From Auanema rhodensis (Eukaryota > Nematoda > Chromadorea > Rhabditida > Rhabditidae), in assembly GCA_964057225.1 (NCBI GenBank), contig OZ059900.1:4474501-4538500 (forward strand): DNA of 64,000 nt, in the 5' to 3' direction. Positions 37,301-52,700 of this stretch are shown piece after piece; the stretch's first letter is position 1, and each line of letters begins with the position of its first letter. The translations under genes and the position numbers were made by a program. The notes under the pieces were generated by a model. It saw nothing but the letters and a program-made list of their open reading frames with translations. It did no database searches and was not told the DNA's origin.

Positions 37301-38818
37301 AAACCCATTAAGATTGTGTTTCTAGACTAATATGACCATGATGACTTCATTAAATTTCACAGTATTCTTCTATCTTCAACGGTATCCGAGTTACAAATCA
37401 AGATCACTTTCTTTGGATACTTAGGTGGTATAGCTACCTGTTCACAAAAAATTGGAAGTCCTGGTTACCATGCATCAAACCCATTAAGATTGTGTTTCTA
37501 GACTAATATAACCATGGGGACTTCATTAAATTTCACAGTATTCTTCTATCTTCAACGGTATCCGAGTTACAAATCAAGATCACTTTCTTTGGATACTTAG
37601 GTGGTATAGCTACCTGTTCACAAAAAATTGGAAGTCCTGGTTACCATGCATCGAACCCATTAAGATTGTGTTTCTAGACTAATATGACCATGGGAAATTC
37701 ATTTAAGTTCACAGTAGTCTTCTATCTTTAACGGTATCCGAGTTACAAATCAAGATCACTTTCTTTGGATACTTAGGTGGTATAGCTACCTGTTCACAAA
37801 AAATTGGAAGTCCTGGTTACCATGCATCAAACCCATTAAGATAGTGTTTCTAGACTAATATAACCATGGGGACTTCATTAAAATTAACAGTATTCTTCTA
37901 TCTTCAACGGTATCCGAGTTACAAATCAAGATCACTTTCTTTGGATACTTAGGTGGTTTAGCTACCTGTTCACAAAAAATTGGAAGTCCTGGTTACCATG
38001 CATCAAACCCATTAAGATTGTGTTTCTAGACTAATATGACCATGATGACTTCATTAAATTTCACAGTATTCTTCTATCTTCAACGGTATCCGAGTTACAA
38101 ATCAAGATCACTTTCTTTGGATACTTAGGTGGTATAGCTACCTGTTCACAAAAAATTGGAAGTCCTGGTTACCATGCATCAAACCCATTAAGATTGTGTT
38201 TCTAGACTAATATGACCATGGGGACTTCATTAAAATTCACAGTATTCTTCCATCTTTAACGGTATCCGAGTTACAAATCAAGATCACTTTCTTTGGATAC
38301 TTAGGTGGTATAGCTACCTGTTCACAAAAAATTGGAAGTCTTGGTTACCATGCATCAAACACAATACGCTAGTGTTTCTAGACTAAAATGACCATGGGGA
38401 TTTCATTAAAATTAACAGTATTCTTTTATCTTTAACGGTATCCGAGTTACAAATCAAGATCACTCTCTTTGGATACTTAGGTGGTATAGCTACCTGTTCA
38501 CAAAAAATTGGAAGTCTTGGTTACCATGCATCAAACACAATACGATAGTGTTTCTAGACTAATATAACCATGGGGACTTCATTAAAATTAACAGTATTCT
38601 TCTATCTTCAACGGTATCCGAGTTACAAATCAAGATCACTTTCTTTGGATACTTAGGTGGTATAGCTACCTGTTCACAAAAAATTGGAAGTCCTGGTTAC
38701 CATGCATCAAACCCATTAAGATTGTGTTTCTAGACTAATATGACCATGGGAAATTCATTTAAGTTCACAGTATTCTTCCATCTTTAACGGTATCCGAGTT
38801 ACAAATCAAGATCACTTT
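34381..38818 (+). repeat. Thirteen-monomer repeat, 2288 bp offset
   Basis: Sequence 34381 to about 36530 matches 36669-38818 at an offset of 2288 bp (13 monomers). The private ggtggtttagc is at 35664 and 37952. The copies differ at 36051-36056, where the left has the ctattt form and the right the cttggt form inside an otherwise identical monomer (acacaatacgctagtg). That looks like a short gene-conversion tract. The second copy enters the 30-mer HOR that starts at about 37262. Confidence 0.85.
35330..35505 (+). repeat. Exemplar monomer, type J
   Basis: Type J carries catcgaaccca and cacagtagtcttc (G for T in the usual cagtattcttc) in a D-like frame. It is the landmark of domain 3. The tcgaaccca half alone is seen in domain 2 near 33855, close to the second inversion junction. 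J is usually followed by an aatcc monomer with attaaacttcac, or by the type with gataag before ggtggtttagc. Confidence 0.85.
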
Positions 38819-41800
38819 GTTTGGATACTTAGGTGGTATAGCTACCTGTTCACAAAAAATTGGAAGTCCTGGTTACCATGCATCAAACCCATTAAGATTG
38901 TGTTTCTAGACTAATATGACCATGAGAAATTAATTTAAGTTCACAGTATTCTTCTATCTTTAACGGTATCCGAGTTACAAATCAAGATCACTTTGTTTGG
39001 ATACTTAGGTGGTATAGCTACCTGTTCACAAAAAATTGGAAGTCTTGGTTACCATGCATCACATCCTTTGAGATAGTGTTTCTAGACTAATATGACCATG
39101 GGGACTTCATTAAAATTCACAGTATTCTTCCATCTTTAACGGTATCCGAGTTACAAATCAAGATCACTTTCTTTGGATACTTAGGTGGTATAGCTACCTG
39201 TTCACAAAAAATTGGAAGTCCTGGTTACCATGCATCAAACCCATTAAGATTGTGTTTCTAGACTAATATGACCATGAGAAATTAATTTAAGTTCACAGTA
39301 TTCTTCTATCTTTAACGGTATCCGAGTTACAAATCAAGATCACTTTCTTTGGATACTTAGGTGGTATAGCTACCTGTTCACAAAAAATTGGAAGTCCTAT
39401 TTACCCATGCATCAAACACAATACGATAGTGTTTCTAGACTAATATGACCATGGGGAGTTCATTAAAATTAACAGTATTCTTTTATCTTTAACGGTATCC
39501 GAGTTACAAATCAAGATCACTCTCTTTGGATACTTAGGTGGTATAGCTACCTGTTCACAAAAAATTGGAAGTCTTGGTTACCATGCATCAAATCCTTTAA
39601 GATAGTGTTTCTAGACTAATATAACCATGGAGACTTCATTAAATTTCACAGTATTCTTCTATCTTCAACGGTATCCGAGTTACAAATCAAGATCACTTTC
39701 TTTGGATACTTAGGTGGTATAGCTACCTGTTCACAAAAAATTGGAAGTCGTGGTTACCATGCATCAAACACAATAAGATAGTGTTTCTAGACTAATATAA
39801 CCATGGGGACTTCATTAAAATTAACAGTATTCTTCTATCTTCAACGGTATCCGAGTTACAGATCAAGATCACTTTCTTTGGATACTTAGGTGATATAGCT
39901 ACCTGTTCACAAAAAATTGGAAGTCCTATTTACCATGCATCAAACACAATACGATAGTGTTTCTAGACTAATATGACCATGGGGACTTCATTAAAATTAA
40001 CAGTATTCTTTTATCTTTAACGGTATCCGAGTTACAAATCAAGATCACTTTCTTTGGATACTTAGGTGGTATAGCTACCTGTTCACAAAAAATTGGAAGT
40101 CTTGGTTACCATGCATCAAATCCTTTAAGATAGTGTTTCTAGACTAATATAACCATGGGGACTTCATTAAATTTCACAGTGTTCTTCTATCTTCAACGGT
40201 ATCCGAGTTACAAATCAAGATCACTTTCTTTGGATACTTAGGTGGTATAGCTACCTGTTCACAAAAAATTGGAAGTCCTGGTTACCATGCATCAAACCCA
40301 TTAAGATTGTGTTTCTAGACTAATATGACCATGATGACTTCATTAAATTTCACAGTATTCTTCTATCTTCAACGGTATCCGAGTTACAAATCAAGATCAC
40401 TTTCTTTGGATACTTAGGTGGTATAGCTACCTGTTCACAAAAAATTGGAAGTCTTGGTTACCATGCATCAAATCCTTTAAGATAGTGTTTCTAGACTAAT
40501 ATAACCATGGGGACTTCATTAAATTTCACAGTATTCTTCTATCTTCAACGGTATCCGAGTTACAAATCAAGATCACTTTCTTTGGATACTTAGGTGGTAT
40601 AGCTACCTGTTCACAAAAAATTGGAAGTCCTGGTTACCATGCATCAAACCCATTAAGATTGTGTTTCTAGACTAATATGACCATGATGACTTCATTAAAT
40701 TTCACAGTATTCTTCTATCTTCAACGGTATCCGAGTTACAAATCAAGATCACTTTCTTTGGATACTTAGGTGGTATAGCTACCTGTTCACAAAAAATTGG
40801 AAGTCCTGGTTACCATGCATCAAACCCATTAAGATTGTGTTTCTAGACTAATATGACCATGAGAAATTCATTTAAGTTCACAGTATTCTTCTATCTTTAA
40901 CGGTATCCGAGTTACAAATCAAGATCACTTTCTTTGGATACTTAGGTGGTATAGCTACCTGTTCACAAAAAATTGGAAGTCCTGGTTACCATGCATCAAA
41001 CCCATTAAGATTGTGTTTCTAGACTAATATGACCATGAGAAATTCATTTAAGTTCACAGTATTCTTCTATCTTTAACGGTATCCGAGTTACAAATCAAGA
41101 TCACTTTCTTTGGATACTTAGGTGGTATAGCTACCTGTTCACAAAAAATTGGAAGTCCTGGTTACCATGCATCAAACCCATTAAGATTGTGTTTCTAGAC
41201 TAATATGACCATGAGAAATTCATTTAAGTTCACAGTATTCTTCTATCTTTAACGGTATCCGAGTTACAAATCAAGATCACTTTCTTTGGATACTTAGGTG
41301 GTATAGCTACCTGTTCACAAAAAATTGGAAGTCCTGGTTACCATGCATCGAACCCATTAAGATTGTGTTTCTAGACTAATATGACCATGGGAAATTCATT
41401 TAAGTTCACAGTAGTCTTCTATCTTTAACGGTATCCGAGTTACAAATCAAGATCACTTTCTTTGGATACTTAGGTGGTATAGCTACCTGTTCACAAAAAA
41501 TTGGAAGTCTTGGTTACCATGCATCAAATCCTTTAAGATAGTGTTTCTAGACTAATATAACCATGGGGACTTCATTAAACTTCACAGTATTCTTTTATCT
41601 TTAACGGTATCCGAGTTACAAATCAAGATCACTTTCTTTGGATACTTAGGTGGTATAGCTACCTGTTCACAAAAAATTGGAAGTCCTGGTTACCATGCAT
41701 CAAACCCATTAAGATTGTGTTTCTAGACTAATGTGACCATGAGAAATTCATTTAAGTTCACAGTATTCTTCTATCTTTAACGGTATCCGAGTTACAAATC

Positions 41801-44800
41801 AAGATCACTTTCTTTGGATACTTAGGTGGTATAGCTACCTGTTCACAAAAAATTGGAAGTCCTGGTTACCATGCATCAAACCCATTAAGATTGTGTTTCT
41901 AGACTAATATAACCATGGAGACTTTATTAAATTTCACAGTATTCTTCTATCTTCAACGGTATCCGAGTTACAAATCAAGATCACTTTCTTTGGATACTTA
42001 GGTGGTATAGCTACCTGTTCACAAAAAATTGGAAGTCGTGGTTACCATGCATCAAACACAATAAGATAGTGTTTCTAGACTAATATAACCATGGGGACTT
42101 CATTAAAATTAACAGTATTCTTCTATCTTCAACGGTATCCGAGTTACAGATCAAGATCACTTTCTTTGGATACTTAGGTGGTATAGCTACCTGTTCACAA
42201 AAAATTGGAAGTCCTGGTTACCATGCATCAAACCCATTAAGATTGTGTTTCTAGACTAATATGACCATGAGAAATTAATTTAAGTTCACAGTATTCTTCT
42301 ATCTTTAACGGTATCCGAGTTACAAATCAAGATCACTTTCTTTGGATACTTAGGTGTTATAGCTACCTGTTCACAAAAAATTGGAAGTCCTATTTACCCA
42401 TGCATCAAACACAATACGATAGTGTTTCTAGACTAATATGACCATGGGGAGTTCATTAAAATTAACAGTATTCTTTTATCTTTAACGGTATCCGAGTTAC
42501 AAATCAAGATCACTCTCTTTGGATACTTAGGTGGTATAGCTAGCTGTTCACAAAAAATTGGAAGTCCTGGTTACCATGCATCAAACCCATTAAGATTGTG
42601 TTTCTAGACTAATATGACCATGATGACTTCATTAAATTTCACAGTATTCTTCTATCTTCAACGGTATCCGAGTTACAAATCAAGATCACTTTCTTTGGAT
42701 ACTTAGGTGGTATAGCTACCTGTTCACAAAAAATTGGAAGTCCTGGTTACCATGCATCAAACCCATTAAGATTGTGTTTCTAGACTAATATAACCATGGG
42801 GACTTCATTAAATTTCACAGTATTCTTCTATCTTCAACGGTATCCGAGTTACAAATCAAGATCACTTTCTTTGGATACTTAGGTGGTATAGCTACCTGTT
42901 CACAAAAAATTGGAAGTCCTGGTTACCATGCATCGAACCCATTAAGATTGTGTTTCTAGACTAATATGACCATGGGAAATTCATTTAAGTTCACAGTAGT
43001 CTTCTATCTTTAACGGTATCCGAGTTACAAATCAAGATCACTTTCTTTGGATACTTAGGTGGTATAGCTACCTGTTCACAAAAAATTGGAAGTCCTGGTT
43101 ACCATGCATCAAACCCATTAAGATAGTGTTTCTAGACTAATATAACCATGGGGACTTCATTAAAATTAACAGTATTCTTCTATCTTCAACGGTATCCGAG
43201 TTACAAATCAAGATCACTTTCTTTGGATACTTAGGTGGTTTAGCTACCTGTTCACAAAAAATTGGAAGTCCTGGTTACCATGCATCAAACCCATTAAGAT
43301 TGTGTTTCTAGACTAATATGACCATGATGACTTCATTAAATTTCACAGTATTCTTCTATCTTCAACGGTATCCGAGTTACAAATCAAGATCACTTTCTTT
43401 GGATACTTAGGTGGTATAGCTACCTGTTCACAAAAAATTGGAAGTCCTGGTTACCATGCATCAAACCCATTAAGATTGTGTTTCTAGACTAATATGACCA
43501 TGGGGACTTCATTAAAATTCACAGTATTCTTCCATCTTTAACGGTATCCGAGTTACAAATCAAGATCACTTTCTTTGGATACTTAGGTGGTATAGCTACC
43601 TGTTCACAAAAAATTGGAAGTCTTGGTTACCATGCATCAAACACAATACGCTAGTGTTTCTAGACTAAAATGACCATGGGGATTTCATTAAAATTAACAG
43701 TATTCTTTTATCTTTAACGGTATCCGAGTTACAAATCAAGATCACTCTCTTTGGATACTTAGGTGGTATAGCTACCTGTTCACAAAAAATTGGAAGTCTT
43801 GGTTACCATGCATCAAACACAATACGATAGTGTTTCTAGACTAATATAACCATGGGGACTTCATTAAAATTAACAGTATTCTTCTATCTTCAACGGTATC
43901 CGAGTTACAAATCAAGATCACTTTCTTTGGATACTTAGGTGGTATAGCTACCTGTTCACAAAAAATTGGAAGTCCTGGTTACCATGCATCAAACCCATTA
44001 AGATTGTGTTTCTAGACTAATATGACCATGGGAAATTCATTTAAGTTCACAGTATTCTTCCATCTTTAACGGTATCCGAGTTACAAATCAAGATCACTTT
44101 GTTTGGATACTTAGGTGGTATAGCTACCTGTTCACAAAAAATTGGAAGTCCTGGTTACCATGCATCAAACCCATTAAGATTGTGTTTCTAGACTAATATG
44201 ACCATGAGAAATTAATTTAAGTTCACAGTATTCTTCTATCTTTAACGGTATCCGAGTTACAAATCAAGATCACTTTGTTTGGATACTTAGGTGGTATAGC
44301 TACCTGTTCACAAAAAATTGGAAGTCTTGGTTACCATGCATCACATCCTTTGAGATAGTGTTTCTAGACTAATATGACCATGGGGACTTCATTAAAATTC
44401 ACAGTATTCTTCCATCTTTAACGGTATCCGAGTTACAAATCAAGATCACTTTCTTTGGATACTTAGGTGGTATAGCTACCTGTTCACAAAAAATTGGAAG
44501 TCCTGGTTACCATGCATCAAACCCATTAAGATTGTGTTTCTAGACTAATATGACCATGAGAAATTAATTTAAGTTCACAGTATTCTTCTATCTTTAACGG
44601 TATCCGAGTTACAAATCAAGATCACTTTCTTTGGATACTTAGGTGGTATAGCTACCTGTTCACAAAAAATTGGAAGTCCTATTTACCCATGCATCAAACA
44701 CAATACGATAGTGTTTCTAGACTAATATGACCATGGGGAGTTCATTAAAATTAACAGTATTCTTTTATCTTTAACGGTATCCGAGTTACAAATCAAGATC

Positions 44801-47800
44801 ACTCTCTTTGGATACTTAGGTGGTATAGCTACCTGTTCACAAAAAATTGGAAGTCTTGGTTACCATGCATCAAATCCTTTAAGATAGTGTTTCTAGACTA
44901 ATATAACCATGGAGACTTCATTAAATTTCACAGTATTCTTCTATCTTCAACGGTATCCGAGTTACAAATCAAGATCACTTTCTTTGGATACTTAGGTGGT
45001 ATAGCTACCTGTTCACAAAAAATTGGAAGTCGTGGTTACCATGCATCAAACACAATAAGATAGTGTTTCTAGACTAATATAACCATGGGGACTTCATTAA
45101 AATTAACAGTATTCTTCTATCTTCAACGGTATCCGAGTTACAGATCAAGATCACTTTCTTTGGATACTTAGGTGATATAGCTACCTGTTCACAAAAAATT
45201 GGAAGTCCTATTTACCATGCATCAAACACAATACGATAGTGTTTCTAGACTAATATGACCATGGGGACTTCATTAAAATTAACAGTATTCTTTTATCTTT
45301 AACGGTATCCGAGTTACAAATCAAGATCACTTTCTTTGGATACTTAGGTGGTATAGCTACCTGTTCACAAAAAATTGGAAGTCTTGGTTACCATGCATCA
45401 AATCCTTTAAGATAGTGTTTCTAGACTAATATAACCATGGGGACTTCATTAAATTTCACAGTGTTCTTCTATCTTCAACGGTATCCGAGTTACAAATCAA
45501 GATCACTTTCTTTGGATACTTAGGTGGTATAGCTACCTGTTCACAAAAAATTGGAAGTCCTGGTTACCATGCATCAAACCCATTAAGATTGTGTTTCTAG
45601 ACTAATATGACCATGATGACTTCATTAAATTTCACAGTATTCTTCTATCTTCAACGGTATCCGAGTTACAAATCAAGATCACTTTCTTTGGATACTTAGG
45701 TGGTATAGCTACCTGTTCACAAAAAATTGGAAGTCTTGGTTACCATGCATCAAATCCTTTAAGATAGTGTTTCTAGACTAATATAACCATGGGGACTTCA
45801 TTAAATTTCACAGTATTCTTCTATCTTCAACGGTATCCGAGTTACAAATCAAGATCACTTTCTTTGGATACTTAGGTGGTATAGCTACCTGTTCACAAAA
45901 AATTGGAAGTCCTGGTTACCATGCATCAAACCCATTAAGATTGTGTTTCTAGACTAATATGACCATGATGACTTCATTAAATTTCACAGTATTCTTCTAT
46001 CTTCAACGGTATCCGAGTTACAAATCAAGATCACTTTCTTTGGATACTTAGGTGGTATAGCTACCTGTTCACAAAAAATTGGAAGTCCTGGTTACCATGC
46101 ATCAAACCCATTAAGATTGTGTTTCTAGACTAATATGACCATGAGAAATTCATTTAAGTTCACAGTATTCTTCTATCTTTAACGGTATCCGAGTTACAAA
46201 TCAAGATCACTTTCTTTGGATACTTAGGTGGTATAGCTACCTGTTCACAAAAAATTGGAAGTCCTGGTTACCATGCATCAAACCCATTAAGATTGTGTTT
46301 CTAGACTAATATGACCATGAGAAATTCATTTAAGTTCACAGTATTCTTCTATCTTTAACGGTATCCGAGTTACAAATCAAGATCACTTTCTTTGGATACT
46401 TAGGTGGTATAGCTACCTGTTCACAAAAAATTGGAAGTCCTGGTTACCATGCATCAAACCCATTAAGATTGTGTTTCTAGACTAATATGACCATGAGAAA
46501 TTCATTTAAGTTCACAGTATTCTTCTATCTTTAACGGTATCCGAGTTACAAATCAAGATCACTTTCTTTGGATACTTAGGTGGTATAGCTACCTGTTCAC
46601 AAAAAATTGGAAGTCCTGGTTACCATGCATCGAACCCATTAAGATTGTGTTTCTAGACTAATATGACCATGGGAAATTCATTTAAGTTCACAGTAGTCTT
46701 CTATCTTTAACGGTATCCGAGTTACAAATCAAGATCACTTTCTTTGGATACTTAGGTGGTATAGCTACCTGTTCACAAAAAATTGGAAGTCTTGGTTACC
46801 ATGCATCAAATCCTTTAAGATAGTGTTTCTAGACTAATATAACCATGGGGACTTCATTAAACTTCACAGTATTCTTTTATCTTTAACGGTATCCGAGTTA
46901 CAAATCAAGATCACTTTCTTTGGATACTTAGGTGGTATAGCTACCTGTTCACAAAAAATTGGAAGTCCTGGTTACCATGCATCAAACCCATTAAGATTGT
47001 GTTTCTAGACTAATGTGACCATGAGAAATTCATTTAAGTTCACAGTATTCTTCTATCTTTAACGGTATCCGAGTTACAAATCAAGATCACTTTCTTTGGA
47101 TACTTAGGTGGTATAGCTACCTGTTCACAAAAAATTGGAAGTCCTGGTTACCATGCATCAAACCCATTAAGATTGTGTTTCTAGACTAATATAACCATGG
47201 AGACTTTATTAAATTTCACAGTATTCTTCTATCTTCAACGGTATCCGAGTTACAAATCAAGATCACTTTCTTTGGATACTTAGGTGGTATAGCTACCTGT
47301 TCACAAAAAATTGGAAGTCGTGGTTACCATGCATCAAACACAATAAGATAGTGTTTCTAGACTAATATAACCATGGGGACTTCATTAAAATTAACAGTAT
47401 TCTTCTATCTTCAACGGTATCCGAGTTACAGATCAAGATCACTTTCTTTGGATACTTAGGTGGTATAGCTACCTGTTCACAAAAAATTGGAAGTCCTGGT
47501 TACCATGCATCAAACCCATTAAGATTGTGTTTCTAGACTAATATGACCATGAGAAATTAATTTAAGTTCACAGTATTCTTCTATCTTTAACGGTATCCGA
47601 GTTACAAATCAAGATCACTTTCTTTGGATACTTAGGTGTTATAGCTACCTGTTCACAAAAAATTGGAAGTCCTATTTACCCATGCATCAAACACAATACG
47701 ATAGTGTTTCTAGACTAATATGACCATGGGGAGTTCATTAAAATTAACAGTATTCTTTTATCTTTAACGGTATCCGAGTTACAAATCAAGATCACTCTCT

Positions 47801-47825
47801 TTGGATACTTAGGTGGTATAGCTAG
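37262..47825 (+). repeat. Thirty-monomer HOR, two tandem copies of 5282 bp
   Basis: Copy 1 is 37262-42543 and copy 2 is 42544-47825. Six private markers keep the same 5282-bp offset: ggtggtttagc (37952/43234), ctttgtttgg (about 38818/44100), cagtgttcttc (40179/45461), atgtgaccat (41731/47013), ggtgttatagc (42353/47635) and tagctagctg (about 42541/47823). The unit is 30 x 176 plus two bases from two 177-bp G monomers. Each copy ends with the private tagctagctg, in the conserved half, so the exchange point falls there. I saw no mismatch in the regions compared. Confidence 0.93.
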
Positions 47826-49765
47826 CTGTTCACAAAAAATTGGAAGTCTTGGTTACCATGCATCAAATCCTTTAAGATAGTGTTTCTAGACTAATATAAC
47901 CATGGAGACTTCATTAAATTTCACAGTATTCTTCTATCTTCAACGGTATCCGAGTTACAAATCAAGATCACTTTCTTTGGATACTTAGGTGGTATAGCTA
48001 CCTGTTCACAAAAAATTGGAAGTCGTGGTTACCATGCATCAAACACAATAAGATAGTGTTTCTAGACTAATATAACCATGGGGACTTCATTAAAATTAAC
48101 AGTATTCTTCTATCTTCAACGGTATCCGAGTTACAGATCAAGATCACTTTCTTTGGATACTTAGGTGATATAGCTACCTGTTCACAAAAAATTGGAAGTC
48201 CTATTTACCATGCATCAAACACAATACGATAGTGTTTCTAGACTAATATGACCATGGGGACTTCATTAGAATTAACAGTATTCTTTTATCTTTAACGGTA
48301 TCCGAGTTACAAATCAAGATCACTTTCTTTGGATACTTAGGTGGTATAGCTACCTGTTCACAAAAAATTGGAAGTCTTGGTTACCATGCATCAAACCCAT
48401 TAAGATTGTGTTTCTAGACTAATATGACCATGATGACTTCATTAAATTTCACAGTATTCTTCTATCTTCAACGGTATCCGAGTTACAAATCAAGATCACT
48501 TTCTTTGGATACTTAGGTGGTATAGCTACCTGTTCACAAAAAATTGGAAGTCCTGGTTACCATGCATCAAACCCATTAAGATTGTGTTTCTAGACTAATA
48601 TGACCATGATGACTTCATTAAATTTCACAGTATTCTTCTATCTTCAACGGTATCCGAGTTACAAATCAAGATCACTTTCTTTGGATACTTAGGTGGTATA
48701 GCTACCTGTTCACAAAAAATTGGAAGTCTTGGTTACCATGCATCAAATCCTTTAAGATAGTGTTTCTAGACTAATATAACCATGGGGACTTCATTAAATT
48801 TCACAGTATTCTTCTATCTTCAACGGTATCCGAGTTACAAATCAAGATCACTTTCTTTGGATACTTAGGTGGTATAGCTACCTGTTCACAAAAAATTGGA
48901 AGTCCTGGTTACCATGCATCAAACCCATTAAGATTGTGTTTCTAGACTAATATGACCATGATGACTTCATTAAATTTCACAGTATTCTTCTATCTTCAAC
49001 GGTATCCGAGTTACAAATCAAGATCACTTTCTTTGGATACTTAGGTGGTATAGCTACCTGTTCACAAAAAATTGGAAGTCCTGGTTACCATGCATCAAAC
49101 CCATTAAGATTGTGTTTCTAGACTAATATGACCATGAGAAATTCATTTAAGTTCACAGTATTCTTCTATCTTTAACGGTATCCGAGTTACAAATCAAGAT
49201 GACTTTCTTTGGATACTTAGGTGGTATAGCTACCTGTTCACAAAAAATTGGAAGTCCTGGTTACCATGCATCAAACCCATTAAGATTGTGTTTCTAGACT
49301 AATATGACCATGGGGACTTCATTAAAATTCACAGTATTCTTCCATCTTTAACGGTATCCGAGTTACAAATCAAGATCACTTTCTTTGGATACTTAGGTGG
49401 TATAGCTACCTGTTCACAAAAAATTGGAAGTCCTATTTACCATGCATCAAACACAATACGCTAGTGTTTCTAGACTAAAATGACCATGGGGATTTCATTT
49501 AAGTTCACAGTATTCTTCTATCTTTAACGGTATCCGAGTTACAAATCAAGATCACTTTCTTTGGATACTTAGGTGGTATAGCTACCTGTTCACAAAAAAT
49601 TGGAAGTCCTGGTTACCATGCATCAAACCCATTAAGATTGTGTTTCTAGACTAATATGACCATGGGGACTTCATTAAAATTAACAGTATTCTTTTATCTT
49701 TAACGGTATCCGAGTTACAAATCAAGATCACTTTCTTTGGATACTTAGGTGGTATAGCTACCTGT

Positions 49766-52700
49766 TCACAAAAAATTGGAAGTCCTGGTTACCATGCATC
49801 AAACCCATTAAGATTGTGTTTCTAGACTAATATGACCATGAGAAATTCATTTAAGTTCACAGTATTCTTCTATCTTTAACGGTATCCGAGTTACAAATCA
49901 AGATCACTTTCTTTGGATACTTAGGTGGTATAGCTACCTGTTCACAAAAAATTGGAAGTCCTGGTTACCATGCATCGAACCCATTAAGATTGTGTTTCTA
50001 GACTAATATGACCATGGGAAATTCATTTAAGTTCACAGTAGTCTTCTATCTTTAACGGTATCCGAGTTACAAATCAAGATCACTTTCTTTGGATACTTAG
50101 GTGGTATAGCTACCTGTTCACAAAAAATTGGAAGTCTTGGTTACCATGCATCAAATCCTTTAAGATAGTGTTTCTAGACTAATATAACCATGGGGACTTC
50201 ATTAAACTTCACAGTATTCTTTTATCTTTAACGGTATCCGAGTTACAAATCAAGATCACTTTCTTTGGATACTTAGGTGGTATAGCTACCTGTTCACAAA
50301 AAATTGGAAGTCCTGGTTACCATGCATCAAACCCATTAAGATTGTGTTTCTAGACTAATATGACCATGAGAAATTCATTTAAGTTCACAGTATTCTTCTA
50401 TCTTTAACGGTATCCGAGTTACAAATCAAGATCACTTTCTTTGGATACTTAGGTGGTATAGCTACCTGTTCACAAAAAATTGGAAGTCCTGGTTACCATG
50501 CATCAAACCCATTAAGATAGTGTTTCTAGACTAATATAACCATGGGAAATTCATTTAAGTTCACAGTATTCTTCCATCTTTAACGGTATCCGAGTTACAA
50601 ATCAAGATCACTTTCTTTGGATACTTAGGTGGTATAGCTACCTGTTCACAAAAAATTGGAAGTCTTGGTTACCATGCATCACATCCTTTGAGATAGTGTT
50701 TCTAGACTAATATGACCATGGGGACTTCATTAAAATTCACAGTATTCTTCCATCTTTAACAGTATCCGAGTTACAAATCAAGATCACTTTCTTTGGATAC
50801 TTAGGTGGTATAGCTACCTGTTCACAAAAAATTGGAAGTCCTGGTTACCATGCATCAAACCCATTAAGATTGTGTTTCTAGACTAATATGACCATGAGAA
50901 ATTAATTTAAGTTCACAGTATTCTTCTATCTTTAACGGTATCCGAGTTACAAATCAAGATCACTTTCTTTGGATACTTAGGTGGTATAGCTACCTGTTCA
51001 CAAAAAATTGGAAGTCCTATTTACCCATGCATCAAACACAATACGATAGTGTTTCTAGACTAATATGACCATGGAGAGTTCATTAAAATTAACAGTATTC
51101 TTTTATCTTTAACGGTATCCGAGTTACAAATCAAGATCACTCTCTTTGGATACTTAGGTGGTATAGCTACCTGTTCACAAAAAATTGGAAGTCTTGGTTA
51201 CCATGCATCAAATCCTTTAAGATAGTGTTTCTAGACTAATATAACCATGGAGACTTTATTAAATTTCACAGTATTCTTCTATCTTCAACGGTATCCGAGT
51301 TACAAATCAAGATCACTTTCTTTGGATACTTAGGTGGTATAGCTACCTGTTCACAAAAAATTGGAAGTCGTGGTTACCATGCATCAAACACAATAAGATA
51401 GTGTTTCTAGACTAATATAACCATGGGGACTTCATTAAAATTAACAGTATTCTTCTATCTTCAACGGTATCCGAGTTACAGATCAAGATCACTTTCTTTG
51501 GATACTTAGGTGATATAGCTACCTGTTCACAAAAAATTGGAAGTCCTGGTTACCATGCATCAAACCCATTAAGATTGTGTTTCTAGACTAATATGACCAT
51601 GATGACTTCATTAAATTTCACAGTATTCTTCTATCTTCAACGGTATCCGAGTTACAAATCAAGATCACTTTCTTTGGATACTTAGGTGGTATAGCTACCT
51701 GTTCACAAAAAATTGGAAGTCCTGGTTACCATGCATCAAACCCATTAAGATTGTGTTTCTAGACTAATATGACCATGAGAAATTCATTTAAGTTCACAGT
51801 ATTCTTCTATCTTTAACGGTATCCGAGTTACAAATCAAGATCACTTTCTTTGGATACTTAGGTGGTATAGCTACCTGTTCACAAAAAATTGGAAGTCCTG
51901 GTTACCATGCATCAAACCCATTAAGATTGTGTTTCTAGACTAATATGACCATGAGAAATTCATTTAAGTTCACAGTATTCTTCTATCTTTAACGGTATCC
52001 GAGTTACAAATCAAGATCACTTTCTTTGGATACTTAGGTGGTATAGCTACCTGTTCACAAAAAATTGGAAGTCCTGGTTACCATGCATCAAACCCATTAA
52101 GATTGTGTTTCTAGACTAATATGACCATGAGAAATTCATTTAAGTTCACAGTATTCTTCTATCTTTAACGGTATCCGAGTTACAAATCAAGATCACTTTC
52201 TTTGGATACTTAGGTGGTATAGCTACCTGTTCACAAAAAATTGGAAGTCCTGGTTACCATGCATCGAACCCATTAAGATTGTGTTTCTAGACTAATATGA
52301 CCATGGGAAATTCATTTAAGTTCACAGTAGTCTTCTATCTTTAACGGTATCCGAGTTACAAATCAAGATCACTTTCTTTGGATACTTAGGTGGTATAGCT
52401 ACCTGTTCACAAAAAATTGGAAGTCTTGGTTACCATGCATCAAATCCTTTAAGATAGTGTTTCTAGACTAATATAACCATGGGGACTTCATTAAACTTCA
52501 CAGTATTCTTTTATCTTTAACGGTATCCGAGTTACAAATCAAGATCACTTTCTTTGGATACTTAGGTGGTATAGCTACCTGTTCACAAAAAATTGGAAGT
52601 CCTGGTTACCATGCATCAAACCCATTAAGATTGTGTTTCTAGACTAATATGACCATGAGAAATTCATTTAAGTTCACAGTATTCTTCTATCTTTAACGGT

